Shown: one piece after another, positions 18,193-27,896 of the stretch
How positions within the stretch are numbered: the stretch's first letter is position 1
How the letters are laid out: every line of letters starts with the position of its first letter
Source: Ignavibacteriota bacterium
GTDB lineage: Bacteria > Bacteroidota > Ignavibacteria > Ignavibacteriales > Melioribacteraceae
Length of the DNA stretch: 64,000 bases
Reading direction: 5' to 3'
NCBI GenBank assembly: GCA_016713565.1
Contig: JADJOX010000006.1
Coordinates: 117,805 to 181,804 of the forward strand
Made by a program: the position numbers and the translations under genes
Notes under the pieces: generated by a model
Told to the model about the DNA's origin: nothing
The model's database searches: none
The model's input: only the letters and a program-made list of their open reading frames with translations

Positions 18193-18400
18193 TTGTACTT
18201 TGGTACATTAATTTCATTCCCTCAACAATTTCTTCAGCATGATTTACCATAATCTCAAAATCTTTATGGAGAAGCGGTTCACATTCTGCTCCGTTTGCTA
18301 AAATTATATCTACATTTGATTTTGCTTTTATATGTGTAGGAAAACCAGCACCGCCGGCACCGACAACACCTGCATTGAATATTTGTTCAGCTAAGTTCAA
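18164..18400 (-). CDS. pduS: PduS-like flavoprotein, N-terminal part of split gene
   Basis: 78 residues, TTG start at 18400 with AAGGAA upstream and only 2 bases after the rsbU-like stop. It contains the PduS/RnfC N-terminal loop GVVGAGGAGFPTHIK and ANGAECEPLLHKD. It runs out of frame after STNAK, where the A6 run lies. With one A fewer the reading continues as IGYFGIKSK into the 370-residue part. So this is the front of a single gene broken by a +1 change, either real, a sequencing error, or recovered by slippage. Confidence 0.82.
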   Translation of the reverse strand: MNLAEQIFNAGVVGAGGAGFPTHIKAKSNVDIILANGAECEPLLHKDFEIMVNHAEEIVEGMKLMYQSTNAKNRLFWD

Positions 18401-18402
18401 AT

Positions 18403-19635
18403 TTAATTCCTTTTAATAACAACAATTGTTTTATCATCCTGATACTTGCTATCAGCGGTTGAAAATTTTTGAACATCATCTATAATTAAAGCAGCAAGCT
18501 GTTTGGGCGTTTTTGTTTTATTTGTAATTATCAAATTCGCAAGCCTGTTTTCTTCATAAAATTCATAAGCATTATTTGCGGCTTCAGTAATTCCATCTGA
18601 ATATATTACTAAAATATCTCCCGAATCGAAATTTAAACTATCTGTTTCATATTTTGAGTTTGGCGCCGGTCCCAATAATGGACCGGTTGGTTCAAGAAAA
18701 GAAATTTTTGAAGTTTTGCTGCTATAAAACATTGGCGGGTTATGGCCCGCGTTAGCGTAAAGAAATAAACCTTTTTTATCGTTTGAGAGTTCTCCGTAAA
18801 ATAAAGATGAAAATCTATCGTCGCTGAAAATTTTATTAACAAGTTTATTCATTCTATTCATCATTGGGGAAATTTTAATTTGGAAATTACCTGCCATTCT
18901 TATTGCGCCTGAAATGTACATTGCTTCTGCAGAAGCGCTAAATCCTTTAGACGCGGCGTCACCTACAACAATTCCGAGACGTTCTTCATCATCACCAATT
19001 TTAATATAATCATAAAAGTCGCCACCTACAATTTCCGCCGGAATTGTAACGCCAAAAATATCATAACCATGATATTTGTATTCGTGTTCCGGTAAAATAC
19101 TTCTTTGCAATTGTTTGGCTTTATCTAAATCCGCAATAAGATTTTTTCTGGATGAAGATAATCTGCGCTCCCTAATTTTGGAAGTTAATACCGTTGCGAC
19201 AATATTTAATATATAGCGTAATTCATCTTTTATATCATCACTGTTTACGGCAAGTAAATATTCGTAATAATAATTTTCGCCTATTTTTTTCTTAAGACCA
19301 ATTCCGGATGCAGAATATTTGAATATTCCCTTTTTAAGAAGAACTTCATTAGTTTCATTCGCCAGAATTGTTCTATACTTTGTAACAACACTAAGAATAG
19401 GATTTTCATTTAATGTAAGTTTAAAATCTTTTTTTATTCTTTGAACTTTACCCATTTGGTGCATAAGATAATATGCTTTTTCTTCAACATTTAAAATCCA
19501 GATTCTTCCGCCGGATATATTAATATCCGTATTTTCAATTAACTGTTTAAGAACTTCATGTAAAAGTTCACTTTCAGATTCAAAGTGTTTTGACGCTAGA
19601 GCGTCAATCGTTTTAAATAGTCGCTTTTGTTCCAT
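18403..19635 (-). CDS. RsbU/SpoIIE-type PP2C serine phosphatase
   Basis: A cytoplasmic protein of 410 residues. The first 160 form a GAF-like sensory domain. A short helix (RKNLIADLDKAKQLQRSILP) leads to the SpoIIE-type PP2C domain with GGDFYDY, VGDAASKG, ANAGHNPP and YSDGITEA, the metal-binding acidic residues of the family. Such enzymes usually dephosphorylate anti-anti-sigma factors. No STAS or RsbW gene is adjacent. It directly precedes pduS on the same strand, so it may be co-transcribed with the pduST pair. Confidence 0.88.
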   Translation of the reverse strand: MEQKRLFKTIDALASKHFESESELLHEVLKQLIENTDINISGGRIWILNVEEKAYYLMHQMGKVQRIKKDFKLTLNENPILSVVTKYRTILANETNEVLLKKGIFKYSASGIGLKKKIGENYYYEYLLAVNSDDIKDELRYILNIVATVLTSKIRERRLSSSRKNLIADLDKAKQLQRSILPEHEYKYHGYDIFGVTIPAEIVGGDFYDYIKIGDDEERLGIVVGDAASKGFSASAEAMYISGAIRMAGNFQIKISPMMNRMNKLVNKIFSDDRFSSLFYGELSNDKKGLFLYANAGHNPPMFYSSKTSKISFLEPTGPLLGPAPNSKYETDSLNFDSGDILVIYSDGITEAANNAYEFYEENRLANLIITNKTKTPKQLAALIIDDVQKFSTADSKYQDDKTIVVIKRN

Positions 19636-19647
19636 TAATTATTTTTA

Positions 19648-20922
19648 TTATTTTGAATAAAATTTTAAAACTCTTTCAATAGCAATTTTAGATACTTCGT
19701 TAAACTCATCAATGTCAAAAGCTTTCATTAAACTGTTTGGGGTTGAGCGGTAAACTCCTTTTGCAACATAACCGCCGCCTTCATAAACTCCATTTTCAAG
19801 TTCGCTTTTTCCTTCAGGGTTGGTAGGAATTTCAACATTTGGTTTAATTAAATTTTTCCATTTGTTTTCAAAATTTACAAGAGTTGTAATATTCGGCTCC
19901 CACGGTTCAACATCCAAAGGATAAAAATCTTGATAAGAAACATCCGAAGTATAATATTCATCGGCTAATCCAACTAAACCATGACCGAATTCGTGAATAA
20001 AGATTTTTTTAGATCTTTCATTATCAACAACTGTAGTAGAGTAATAATTGTAAATTGATCCCCCGCCGTATTTTTCAGAGTTAACTAATATATATATCTG
20101 ATCATACGGAACATTTGACGCATAATTTCTAACTTTTTTATTATCCATAGTCATTATATAACGTTCACTGCCGAAAGTATAATAACTTGAATTAACTATT
20201 GTTGATCTCCAAATTGTATCTGCCGGAATGTCAATACCGGAGTCATTTGACGCTGCCAATATTGCCCAAATATTAATATTATTTTTATACTTGCTATATG
20301 GATCATATTCAAATAAATAATTTGCAAATTTTTCCGCATCGCTTTTGAATTTCTCCATTTCTTCTTTTGTATAACCGTCGGGGATAAATACTATATCCAA
20401 ATTTTCTGTTTGATTTCCGGAATAATGAACTTTTAGTGTTTCGCTTTTGTTTAATTTTTCTTTTTTAACAAAATATGAATTTGGGTCAATTACAAACTCA
20501 TATCTTTTTTGAAATTTATTTTTATTGTCTCTGTCATGAATTTCTACTTTTACAGAATCCTTTGGAAAAGGAAATACTAACGATTCGGAGAATGATCTAT
20601 CAATTTTTTTTGATTCTTCAGTTGTTTGCCATTCTTGAAACAATGTAGAAAAACCATGGGAATAAATTAGACGATTACTTTTTATATCATACACAAAAAA
20701 CATAAAATTGCCATAACCCAATGTATCAATCAAATTTGTTTTTGATCCGCCCCAATAAGGTTCTTCAATCAATTCTTCAAATGAATAAAAATCACTTTTG
20801 GAATTACCTGAATGAAAATAGTCCAACCTTAGCTGCTTATCTAAAAAATAATCATCAAAGTTTACTTGAGAAAAAATTGACGTTGATAAAATTATTAAAA
20901 ATATTGCCAAATACTTTTTCAT
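19648..20922 (-). CDS. secreted M64-family (IgA peptidase-like) metallopeptidase
   Basis: 424 residues with an N-terminal signal peptide (MKKYLAIFLIILSTSIFSQ). The peptidase M64 domain begins around YSGNQTENLDIVFIPDGYT, a family hallmark. The zinc site is KIFIHEFGHGLVGLADEYY, with HExxH plus a downstream Asp/Glu. The N-terminal 120 residues resemble the beta-sandwich found with this domain. Function beyond secreted protein hydrolysis is not predictable. It ends 12 bases before the phosphatase gene. Confidence 0.9.
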   Translation of the reverse strand: MKKYLAIFLIILSTSIFSQVNFDDYFLDKQLRLDYFHSGNSKSDFYSFEELIEEPYWGGSKTNLIDTLGYGNFMFFVYDIKSNRLIYSHGFSTLFQEWQTTEESKKIDRSFSESLVFPFPKDSVKVEIHDRDNKNKFQKRYEFVIDPNSYFVKKEKLNKSETLKVHYSGNQTENLDIVFIPDGYTKEEMEKFKSDAEKFANYLFEYDPYSKYKNNINIWAILAASNDSGIDIPADTIWRSTIVNSSYYTFGSERYIMTMDNKKVRNYASNVPYDQIYILVNSEKYGGGSIYNYYSTTVVDNERSKKIFIHEFGHGLVGLADEYYTSDVSYQDFYPLDVEPWEPNITTLVNFENKWKNLIKPNVEIPTNPEGKSELENGVYEGGGYVAKGVYRSTPNSLMKAFDIDEFNEVSKIAIERVLKFYSK

Positions 20923-20998
20923 AATTACCCATTTAATTATTACGATTGGTAAAGTAGAAATATAAAAACAATTATCAAAATTTAATTTTAAATTTAGA

Positions 20999-21571
20999 TT
21001 AAATTTTTCTAGAGCCGGGTTTAATTAATGGTTTATCAGTTTTGCAAATTGGACATTCTTCCGGCAAATATGACACTACTTCTAATTGAATTGTACTGAC
21101 TTGAGGAACATTAAAATTTATCTTACCGTTGCTTCTATCCACAATCATTCCTACGCCCACTACATTGGCATTTGACTGTTTAACTATTTCAATAACTTCA
21201 AAAACAGAACCGCCTGTTGTAACAACGTCTTCACAAACCAAAACATTTTCATTTTCTTTAATTTCAAAACCTCTGCGTAATCTAAGGCTTTTATCTTCTC
21301 GTTCGGCAAAAATGAACTTTTTATTAAGTTGTCTGGCAACCTCCTGACCAACAACAATTCCCCCGATTGCAGGTGAAATAACTAAGTCAATTTTAAAATT
21401 TTTAAAATAGTCGGCAATTACTTTACATATTTTCTCGGTAAACATTGGGTATTGAAGTACTTTTGCACATTGAAAATATTGATTGCTGTGTCTTCCTGAA
21501 GTTAATAAAAAATGCCCTTCTAAAAGGGCATCGCTTTTATAAAACATTGCTAATAATTCTTCGTTCTTCAT
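20999..21571 (-). CDS. pyrE: orotate phosphoribosyltransferase
   Basis: A 190-residue PyrE, which makes OMP from orotate and PRPP in pyrimidine synthesis. The PRPP loop is VLVCEDVVTTGGSVFEVIE; the catalytic Lys/Arg segment is AEREDKSLRLRRGFEI. A C-terminal CPICKTDKPLIKPGSR tail with a Cys pair is typical of the thermophile/Chlorobi-like branch. It stands between clpC and the M64 peptidase gene on the same strand. Confidence 0.95.
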   Translation of the reverse strand: MKNEELLAMFYKSDALLEGHFLLTSGRHSNQYFQCAKVLQYPMFTEKICKVIADYFKNFKIDLVISPAIGGIVVGQEVARQLNKKFIFAEREDKSLRLRRGFEIKENENVLVCEDVVTTGGSVFEVIEIVKQSNANVVGVGMIVDRSNGKINFNVPQVSTIQLEVVSYLPEECPICKTDKPLIKPGSRKI

Positions 21572-21609
21572 TATAATAATCCCAAATTTTTATTTTCAAA
21601 TTTACAAAA

Positions 21610-24117
21610 CTAATTTGGATTATTCTCCTCCTCAGGTTTATTTTCTTTAACTTCATTTTCACGTTCTTTTGCTATAAAATAAAGTTCATCCGATTGAGGT
21701 TTGTGTTTAACAATTATAGTATCGCCTTCTTTGAATACTTCTCGTAAAATTTCTTCAGCTAAAGGATCTTCAATATACTGCTGAATAGCGCGTCTTAGCG
21801 GTCGTGCTCCGTATTTTGGGTCGAAACCTTTTTCCGAGATAAATTCTTCGGCAGTTTCATCCAAAATTATTTTCATTTTATTTTCTTTTAGATTGCTAAC
21901 TAAATCTTTCATTTCTACAGAAGCAATTTTCTTTATATCATCTTTTTCTAAATTTCTGAATACTATGGTTTCGTCCAACCTATTTAAAAATTCAGGATTG
22001 AATAAATTCTTCATTGCATCCTGTACAGTGCTTTTTAAATTAGAATATTTATCCGCGGAAGTTTCACTTGTAAAACCGTAACCGCCGGTATCTTTAATAT
22101 TTTTCGTTCCGACGTTTGACGTCATAATTATAATTGTATTTTTAAAGTCAACTTTTCTTCCCAAGCTATCTGTAAGTATACCGTCATCTAAAACTTGAAG
22201 TAAAATATTAAACACATCCGGATGGGCTTTTTCAATTTCGTCAAATAGTACAACTGAATAAGGTTTTCTTCTTACTTTTTCAGTTAACTGACCGCCTTCT
22301 TCATATCCCACATATCCTGGAGGCGCACCAACCAATCTTGACACGGCAAATTTTTCCATATATTCGCTCATGTCAATTCTAATTAAAGAATCTTCCGAAT
22401 CGAATAAATATTTTGCAAGTTCTTTTGCAAGTTGAGTTTTACCAACGCCTGTAGGACCTAGAAATATAAATGTTCCTATTGGTTTATTCGGATTTTTCAA
22501 CCCTGCGCGAGTTCGTCTTATTGCTTTGGATAAACGAGTAATTGCTTCATCTTGTCCCACAATTTTTTTCTTAATTACTTCTTCCATCTTCATAATCTTT
22601 TCAGATTCGGCTTGAACTACTCTCTTAACCGGAATACCTGTCATCATAGAAACTACTGTTCCAATTACTTCTTCATTAACGTCATAAACTTCATTTTTAG
22701 TCTTTTCTTCCCATTCATTTTTCGCAGTTTCCAATTCAATTTGTAATTGTCTTTCCTGATCTCGCAGTCTTGCAGCTTGTTCGTAATCCTGCTGTTTTAC
22801 AACGTCAATTTTTTCTTGTTTTATTTTCTCGACTTTTTGTTCAAGTGACAAAACTTCAGCCGAAACCGTAAAATTACCCATATGAACGCGTGAACCTGCC
22901 TCATCCAAAACGTCTATTGCTTTATCTGGCAAATATCTGTCTGTAATATATCTTTCGCTTAATTTTACAGAAGCGACAATCGCTTCATCAGAATATTTAA
23001 CATGGTGATGCTGTTCATATTTGAATTTGATAAAATCAAGAATTTTAATTGTTTCATCTACTGTTGGAGGTTCAACCATTACCTTTTGGAATCTTCTATC
23101 CAGTGCTCCGTCAGTTTCAATATATTTTCTATACTCGTCAAGTGTAGTTGCTCCAATACATTGAATATCACCTCTCGCCAGAGCCGGTTTAAACATATTT
23201 GAAGCGTCTAATGATCCCGATGCTCCGCCTGCTCCTACAATTGTATGTAGTTCATCTATAAAAAGAATTACGTCGTGAGCTTTTTCAAGTTCATTCATTA
23301 GCGCTTTCATTCTTTCCTCAAATTGTCCGCGGTATTTTGTTCCGGCTACCAATCCGGCTAAATCCAAAGTAACAACTCGTTTTTCCTGCAAAATTCTCGG
23401 CACTTTTCTCTGTTCTATTCTAAGTGCTAATCCTTCCGCAATTGCGGTTTTTCCCACTCCCGGTTCACCAATCAAAACGGGATTATTCTTTTTTCTTCGG
23501 CTTAAAACTTGAGCGACTCTTTCAATTTCCTTTTCTCTGCCGACTACTGGATCTAACTTATCCTCGGCGGCTAATTTTGTAAGGTCACGACCAAAATTAT
23601 CCAATACAGGAGTTTTGGTCTTTTCGGGTTTTTTGCTTTGCTGAAAAGGAGTCTGAGGTTTATCCTGCTGCTGAAAACTTTTTCCGCTTAAAATATTGTT
23701 TAATTCAGCTCTAGCGGTTTCATAAGTCACGCTGAATTGATTCAAAATTTGTGTGGCTACGTTATCTTCATCTCTAAGCAAAGATAATAAAATATGCTCC
23801 GTTCCGATAACATCTGATTTATATATTTTTGATTCAATTTGAGTAATCTTAAGTACTTTTTCAGCTTGTTTTGTTAAAGGTATATTTCCTATAGTTAAAG
23901 TTCCGCCTGTCGACTTAACCGTTTCTTCAATTGTTTTCTTTAGATGAGCCATATCAACGCCGAGATTAACCATAATTTTTACGGCAACGCCATGGCTTTC
24001 TCTAATTATTCCTAAAAGAAGATGTTCGGTACCAATATAATCATGACCTAACCTAAGCGCTTCTTCTCTGCTAAGTCTAATTACTTCTTGAACTCTTTCT
24101 GAAAAATTTCCGTCCAT
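21610..24117 (-). CDS. clpC: ClpC-type AAA+ unfoldase
   Basis: 835 residues. Two Clp N-terminal repeats come first (LGHDYIGTEHLLLGI; IGTEHILLSLLRDE). AAA domain 1 has Walker A GEPGVGKT and a sensor region, and a UVR-like helical middle (QQDYEQAARLRDQERQLQ) follows. AAA domain 2 has GPTGVGKT and IRIDMSEYMEK. The middle UVR segment identifies ClpC rather than ClpB or ClpA. It unfolds substrates for ClpP, which is not in the window. It is divergent from floA. Confidence 0.95.
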   Translation of the reverse strand: MDGNFSERVQEVIRLSREEALRLGHDYIGTEHLLLGIIRESHGVAVKIMVNLGVDMAHLKKTIEETVKSTGGTLTIGNIPLTKQAEKVLKITQIESKIYKSDVIGTEHILLSLLRDEDNVATQILNQFSVTYETARAELNNILSGKSFQQQDKPQTPFQQSKKPEKTKTPVLDNFGRDLTKLAAEDKLDPVVGREKEIERVAQVLSRRKKNNPVLIGEPGVGKTAIAEGLALRIEQRKVPRILQEKRVVTLDLAGLVAGTKYRGQFEERMKALMNELEKAHDVILFIDELHTIVGAGGASGSLDASNMFKPALARGDIQCIGATTLDEYRKYIETDGALDRRFQKVMVEPPTVDETIKILDFIKFKYEQHHHVKYSDEAIVASVKLSERYITDRYLPDKAIDVLDEAGSRVHMGNFTVSAEVLSLEQKVEKIKQEKIDVVKQQDYEQAARLRDQERQLQIELETAKNEWEEKTKNEVYDVNEEVIGTVVSMMTGIPVKRVVQAESEKIMKMEEVIKKKIVGQDEAITRLSKAIRRTRAGLKNPNKPIGTFIFLGPTGVGKTQLAKELAKYLFDSEDSLIRIDMSEYMEKFAVSRLVGAPPGYVGYEEGGQLTEKVRRKPYSVVLFDEIEKAHPDVFNILLQVLDDGILTDSLGRKVDFKNTIIIMTSNVGTKNIKDTGGYGFTSETSADKYSNLKSTVQDAMKNLFNPEFLNRLDETIVFRNLEKDDIKKIASVEMKDLVSNLKENKMKIILDETAEEFISEKGFDPKYGARPLRRAIQQYIEDPLAEEILREVFKEGDTIIVKHKPQSDELYFIAKERENEVKENKPEEENNPN

Positions 24118-24399
24118 TTGATTTCCTAATCTTAACTTTATTAAAAATTATTAACTATTTATAAATATATACATTGAACTTTGTGTAATCAAGGTAAACA
24201 ATTTTATAAATAATTATCGTCTTTTTAAACAATTAGTTCAAAAGTAATTTTAGTTTATGAAAAGTTCTTATAACTATTTTTTTAATACAAAAAATCACTA
24301 TTTTATTAATAATTGTGCATTTATATTTCTTTAATAATAATGATTTACTAAATTACATATCAAATAAATAGATTAGATTATGAATAGCAAGGAGTAAAC
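24118..24399. promoter_or_regulatory. divergent promoter region clpC / floA
   Basis: About 280 very AT-rich bases between the clpC start (minus) and floA start (plus). An AAGGAG ribosome site precedes floA. No clear CIRCE or CtsR-type operator is seen, so the regulator of clpC cannot be named. Confidence 0.4.
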
Positions 24400-25365
24400 A
24401 TGGAAGCATTTACTGGTCTTTCAGTAGTTGTAATTGTTGCAATTGTATTTTTACTTATTCTTTTTACCTATTTTGTACCAATTGGACTTTTTATAACCGC
24501 ATATTTTTCTGGCGTTAAACTTAAAATTTTTAGAGATTTAGTTGGTATGAGACTTAGAAAAGTTTCTCCGGTTACTATAGTTAGAAATCTAGTTGCCGCA
24601 ACAAAAGCCGGGTTAATATTGGAACCTTCCGCATTAGAAGCTCATTATCTTGCCGGAGGAAACGTAACAAAAGTTGTTAATGCCTTAATATCTGCCAACA
24701 AAGCTAATTTAGACTTATCTTTTGAAAAAGCTGCGGCAATTGATCTTGCCGGAAGAGATGTTTTAGAAGCGGTCAAAATGTCAGTTGTTCCTAAAGTTAT
24801 TGAAACTCCTTTAGTTGCGGCTGTTGCAAAAGACGGTATCCAATTAAAGGCAATTGCTAGAGTTACGGTAAGGGCTAATATAGAAAGACTTGTTGGAGGT
24901 GCCGGTGAAGCAACCGTTTTAGCCAGAGTTGGCGAAGGAATTGTTTCAACAATTGGTTCAAGTCAGACACATAAAGTTGTTTTAGAAAATCCGGACAATA
25001 TTTCTAAATCTGTTCTTGCAAAAGGTTTGGATGCCGGAACCGCATTTGAGATTCTATCAATTGATATTGCAGATGTTGATGTTGGTACAAACATCGGCGC
25101 AATATTACAAGCGGATCAAGCTGAAGCTGATTTAAAAGTTGCCAGAGCCAAAGCAGAAGAAAGGCGCGCTGCTGCTGTTGCTTTAGAACAAGAAATGCGC
25201 GCTAAAGTAGTTGAAGCTGAAGCTGAAATTCCTATGGCAATGGCTGAGGCGTTCAGAAGCGGGAATATGGGAATTATGGATTATTATAACCTTAAAAATG
25301 TTCAATCTGATACAAGTATGAGAAATTCAATAGCAAAAGGCGACTCAGAAACAGAGAAAAAATAA
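24400..25365 (+). CDS. floA: flotillin-like membrane scaffold FloA
   Basis: 321 residues of the FloA/YqfA family, which organises functional membrane microdomains. One N-terminal membrane hairpin (VVVIVAIVFLLILFTYFV) is followed by the conserved YFSGVKLKIFRDLVGMRLRK stretch. Then come a PHB-like domain and a C-terminal Ala/Glu-rich coiled coil (EADLKVARAKAEERRAAAVA). Length matches the family (about 320-330). The next gene begins directly after its stop codon. Confidence 0.94.
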   Translation: MEAFTGLSVVVIVAIVFLLILFTYFVPIGLFITAYFSGVKLKIFRDLVGMRLRKVSPVTIVRNLVAATKAGLILEPSALEAHYLAGGNVTKVVNALISANKANLDLSFEKAAAIDLAGRDVLEAVKMSVVPKVIETPLVAAVAKDGIQLKAIARVTVRANIERLVGGAGEATVLARVGEGIVSTIGSSQTHKVVLENPDNISKSVLAKGLDAGTAFEILSIDIADVDVGTNIGAILQADQAEADLKVARAKAEERRAAAVALEQEMRAKVVEAEAEIPMAMAEAFRSGNMGIMDYYNLKNVQSDTSMRNSIAKGDSETEKK

Positions 25366-25899
25366 ATGGAAGATTATATTCAAATCATAATAATAATTAT
25401 TTTTATTCTTAGCGCTTTATCTTCTAAAAAGAAAAAGGATAAAAGTAAGATTCCTCCATTGGTTAAGCCAATGAAAATGCCCCAAAGTGTAAATAAAAAC
25501 ATAGATTATCAAAATACAGGCACAAAAATTCTAGAAAATATTCTTGGTTTTAAATTAGAATTGCCGGAACCTCAGAAAACTCAGGTTCCGGTAAATTATT
25601 CTGAAAATTTGCCATCTTTAGATAATAAAAAAGTTGAGTATGAAGATTATGATGATGAAAAAGGACTTGAAGAAATTAACGAAGGGACTGAAGAAAACTA
25701 TACCGAAAAATATTTAGCCCATAAAACTCAAATAAATTCGGCAAAAGAAAAAAGGCAATTATTTAAAGGTCAAAACATTAGTATTCATGAACAGAAAAAA
25801 ATAAATCGTTTCGCAAAATTGTTGGAAGACAAAAACAGTTTGAAAAATTATATTATTATTCAAGAAATTTTAAGTAAGCCAAAAGCTCTCCGTAAATAA
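25366..25899 (+). CDS. hypothetical protein with N-terminal membrane anchor
   Basis: 177 residues not recognised as a known family. A single hydrophobic N-terminal helix (YIQIIIIIIFILSALSS) is followed by a Lys-rich stop-transfer and a low-complexity acidic middle. A basic C-terminus is reminiscent of helical tails (KINRFAKLLEDKNSLKNYII). It abuts floA (no gap) and overlaps the helicase start by one base. It is likely a floA partner in one transcript, which is inference from spacing only. Confidence 0.75.
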   Translation: MEDYIQIIIIIIFILSALSSKKKKDKSKIPPLVKPMKMPQSVNKNIDYQNTGTKILENILGFKLELPEPQKTQVPVNYSENLPSLDNKKVEYEDYDDEKGLEEINEGTEENYTEKYLAHKTQINSAKEKRQLFKGQNISIHEQKKINRFAKLLEDKNSLKNYIIIQEILSKPKALRK

Positions 25900-27896
25900 T
25901 GCAAAAAAAATATCGATTAACGAAAATCAACAAACTTGAAATTCAAAAACCTAAATTTGATGAAAGCAAGTTTGAAATTGATTATGTCAATGAATTAAAT
26001 CCAGCGCAATATGAAGCGGTAAGTTCAACAGAAGGAGCGTTTTTGGTTATTGCCGGAGCCGGCACCGGAAAGACCAGAACTTTGGTTTACAGAGTTGCGC
26101 GTTTAGTGGAAATGGGAATTGACCCAAAATCAATTTTACTGTTAACGTTTACGAGAAAAGCTGCAAAAGAAATGATGAACAGAGCCGCGGTACTGCTCGA
26201 TTCACGATGTTCTAAGATAAACGGAGGAACTTTTCATTCTTTCGCAAATATTACATTAAGAAAATTTGCGAAATTAATTAATCTTGATCCGAATTTTACG
26301 ATACTTGATCAAAGCGACAGTGAAGACGTAATAAATTTAATAAGAGCTCAGCTTGACCTTATTAAGCTTAAAAAAAGATTTCCGAACAAACAAACAATCG
26401 CAAAAATCATAAGTTTAAATGTTAATACCGGAAAGTCTATTGAAGAAATATTAATCGAAGAATTCCCGCATTTTTCAGATACTCTAGATAAATTAACCGA
26501 AATTTCCAACTTATATAAAAGTTATAAAAAAAGAAGTTTACTTTTAGATTATGATGATCTTCTCGTTTACCTGAAAGAATTCCTTAATGATAAAATAAAA
26601 TCTCAAGTTTTAACAAATACCATAAAATATGTTATGGTGGATGAATATCAAGATACAAATAAACTGCAAGCTGATATTATTCTTGGTCTTGCTCAACATA
26701 ATAATAATATTATGGTAGTCGGCGATGATTCGCAATCAATTTATTCTTTCAGAGGAGCAAATTTTAAAAATATAATGCAGTTCCCGAAATTATTTAAAGA
26801 TGTAAAGATCATCATGCTAGAAGAAAATTTCAGAAGTACTCAAGAAATTTTGGATTTTGGAAATCACATTATCGAATTCGCGATCGAAAAATATCCAAAG
26901 CAGCTTTTTACTCATAAAAGCGGCGGCGAACTGCCTGCTATAATTGCGTCCTCAACGGAAAACATGCAGTCGAAATTCATCGTTGACCGAATTTTGGAAT
27001 TACGTGAAGAAAATATTCCTTTAAATGATATTGCGGTTTTATTTCGTTCATCCTTCAGTTCTTTTGATTTAGAGATTGAATTAAATAAAGCAAACATTCC
27101 TTATCAAAAATTCGGCGGTATGAAATTTATTGAGACGGCTCATATTAAAGATGTACTTGCGTTTTTAAGAATTGCCGAGAATCCAAAAGATGTAATTAGC
27201 TGGTATCGTGTGCTGCTTCTGCATGAAGGAATTGGACCAAAGAAAGCTCAAGAAATTATTGAGAAAGTTAACTCCGGAGAAATTAACATTAAATCACATC
27301 CTGAAAAAACTTTGAATAAAAGCTACAAAGAAAATATTTACAATTTATTCTTAACTTTGCATAGAATTCATTCAAGCAGACAATTGCCAACAGAATTGGC
27401 CGAAATTGTTTTGGATTATTATGAACCTATATTTAAAAGTATTTATGATGATTTTAATAAACGAAAAAAGGATTTGGAAATTTTCATAAATATTACGGAA
27501 AATTATAAATCGCTCAATTCCCTTTTAACCGATATGGCGCTCGAACCACCGTTAGAAAGTTTGGCTGATGTATCTGAAGAAGATAAAGAAAAAGAGATTC
27601 TATCATTATCAACAATCCATTCCGCAAAAGGTTTGGAATGGCATACTGTTTTTATTATACACGCGGTTGAAGGATTTTTCCCTTCGAGTATGAGTTATGA
27701 TAAAATTGAAAGTCTTGAGGAAGAAAGAAGACTAATGTACGTTGCCGCAACAAGAGCAAAACAAAATCTGTATATTTCTTATCCGATGAACATTTTTGAC
27801 AGACACAACGGCATGACTTTATCAAAGCCTTCTCGTTTTATTGCGGAAGTAAGCGAAGAACTTGCAGAGGAATGGTTATTAGAAGAGGATTTCTAA
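25899..27896 (+). CDS. UvrD/PcrA-family DNA helicase
   Basis: A 665-residue superfamily 1A 3'-5' helicase for DNA repair. Motifs are VIAGAGTGKTRTLVYR (I), LTFTRKAAKEM (Ia), MVDEYQDTN (II), VGDDSQSIYSFRGA (III), LEENFRS (IV), STIHSAKGLEW (V) and RRLMYVAATRAKQNL (VI). It lacks a long C-terminal extension, so it is a PcrA/UvrD-like core rather than RecB or AddA. An extension of about 25 residues precedes the Q-motif. Confidence 0.92.
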   Translation: MQKKYRLTKINKLEIQKPKFDESKFEIDYVNELNPAQYEAVSSTEGAFLVIAGAGTGKTRTLVYRVARLVEMGIDPKSILLLTFTRKAAKEMMNRAAVLLDSRCSKINGGTFHSFANITLRKFAKLINLDPNFTILDQSDSEDVINLIRAQLDLIKLKKRFPNKQTIAKIISLNVNTGKSIEEILIEEFPHFSDTLDKLTEISNLYKSYKKRSLLLDYDDLLVYLKEFLNDKIKSQVLTNTIKYVMVDEYQDTNKLQADIILGLAQHNNNIMVVGDDSQSIYSFRGANFKNIMQFPKLFKDVKIIMLEENFRSTQEILDFGNHIIEFAIEKYPKQLFTHKSGGELPAIIASSTENMQSKFIVDRILELREENIPLNDIAVLFRSSFSSFDLEIELNKANIPYQKFGGMKFIETAHIKDVLAFLRIAENPKDVISWYRVLLLHEGIGPKKAQEIIEKVNSGEINIKSHPEKTLNKSYKENIYNLFLTLHRIHSSRQLPTELAEIVLDYYEPIFKSIYDDFNKRKKDLEIFINITENYKSLNSLLTDMALEPPLESLADVSEEDKEKEILSLSTIHSAKGLEWHTVFIIHAVEGFFPSSMSYDKIESLEEERRLMYVAATRAKQNLYISYPMNIFDRHNGMTLSKPSRFIAEVSEELAEEWLLEEDF

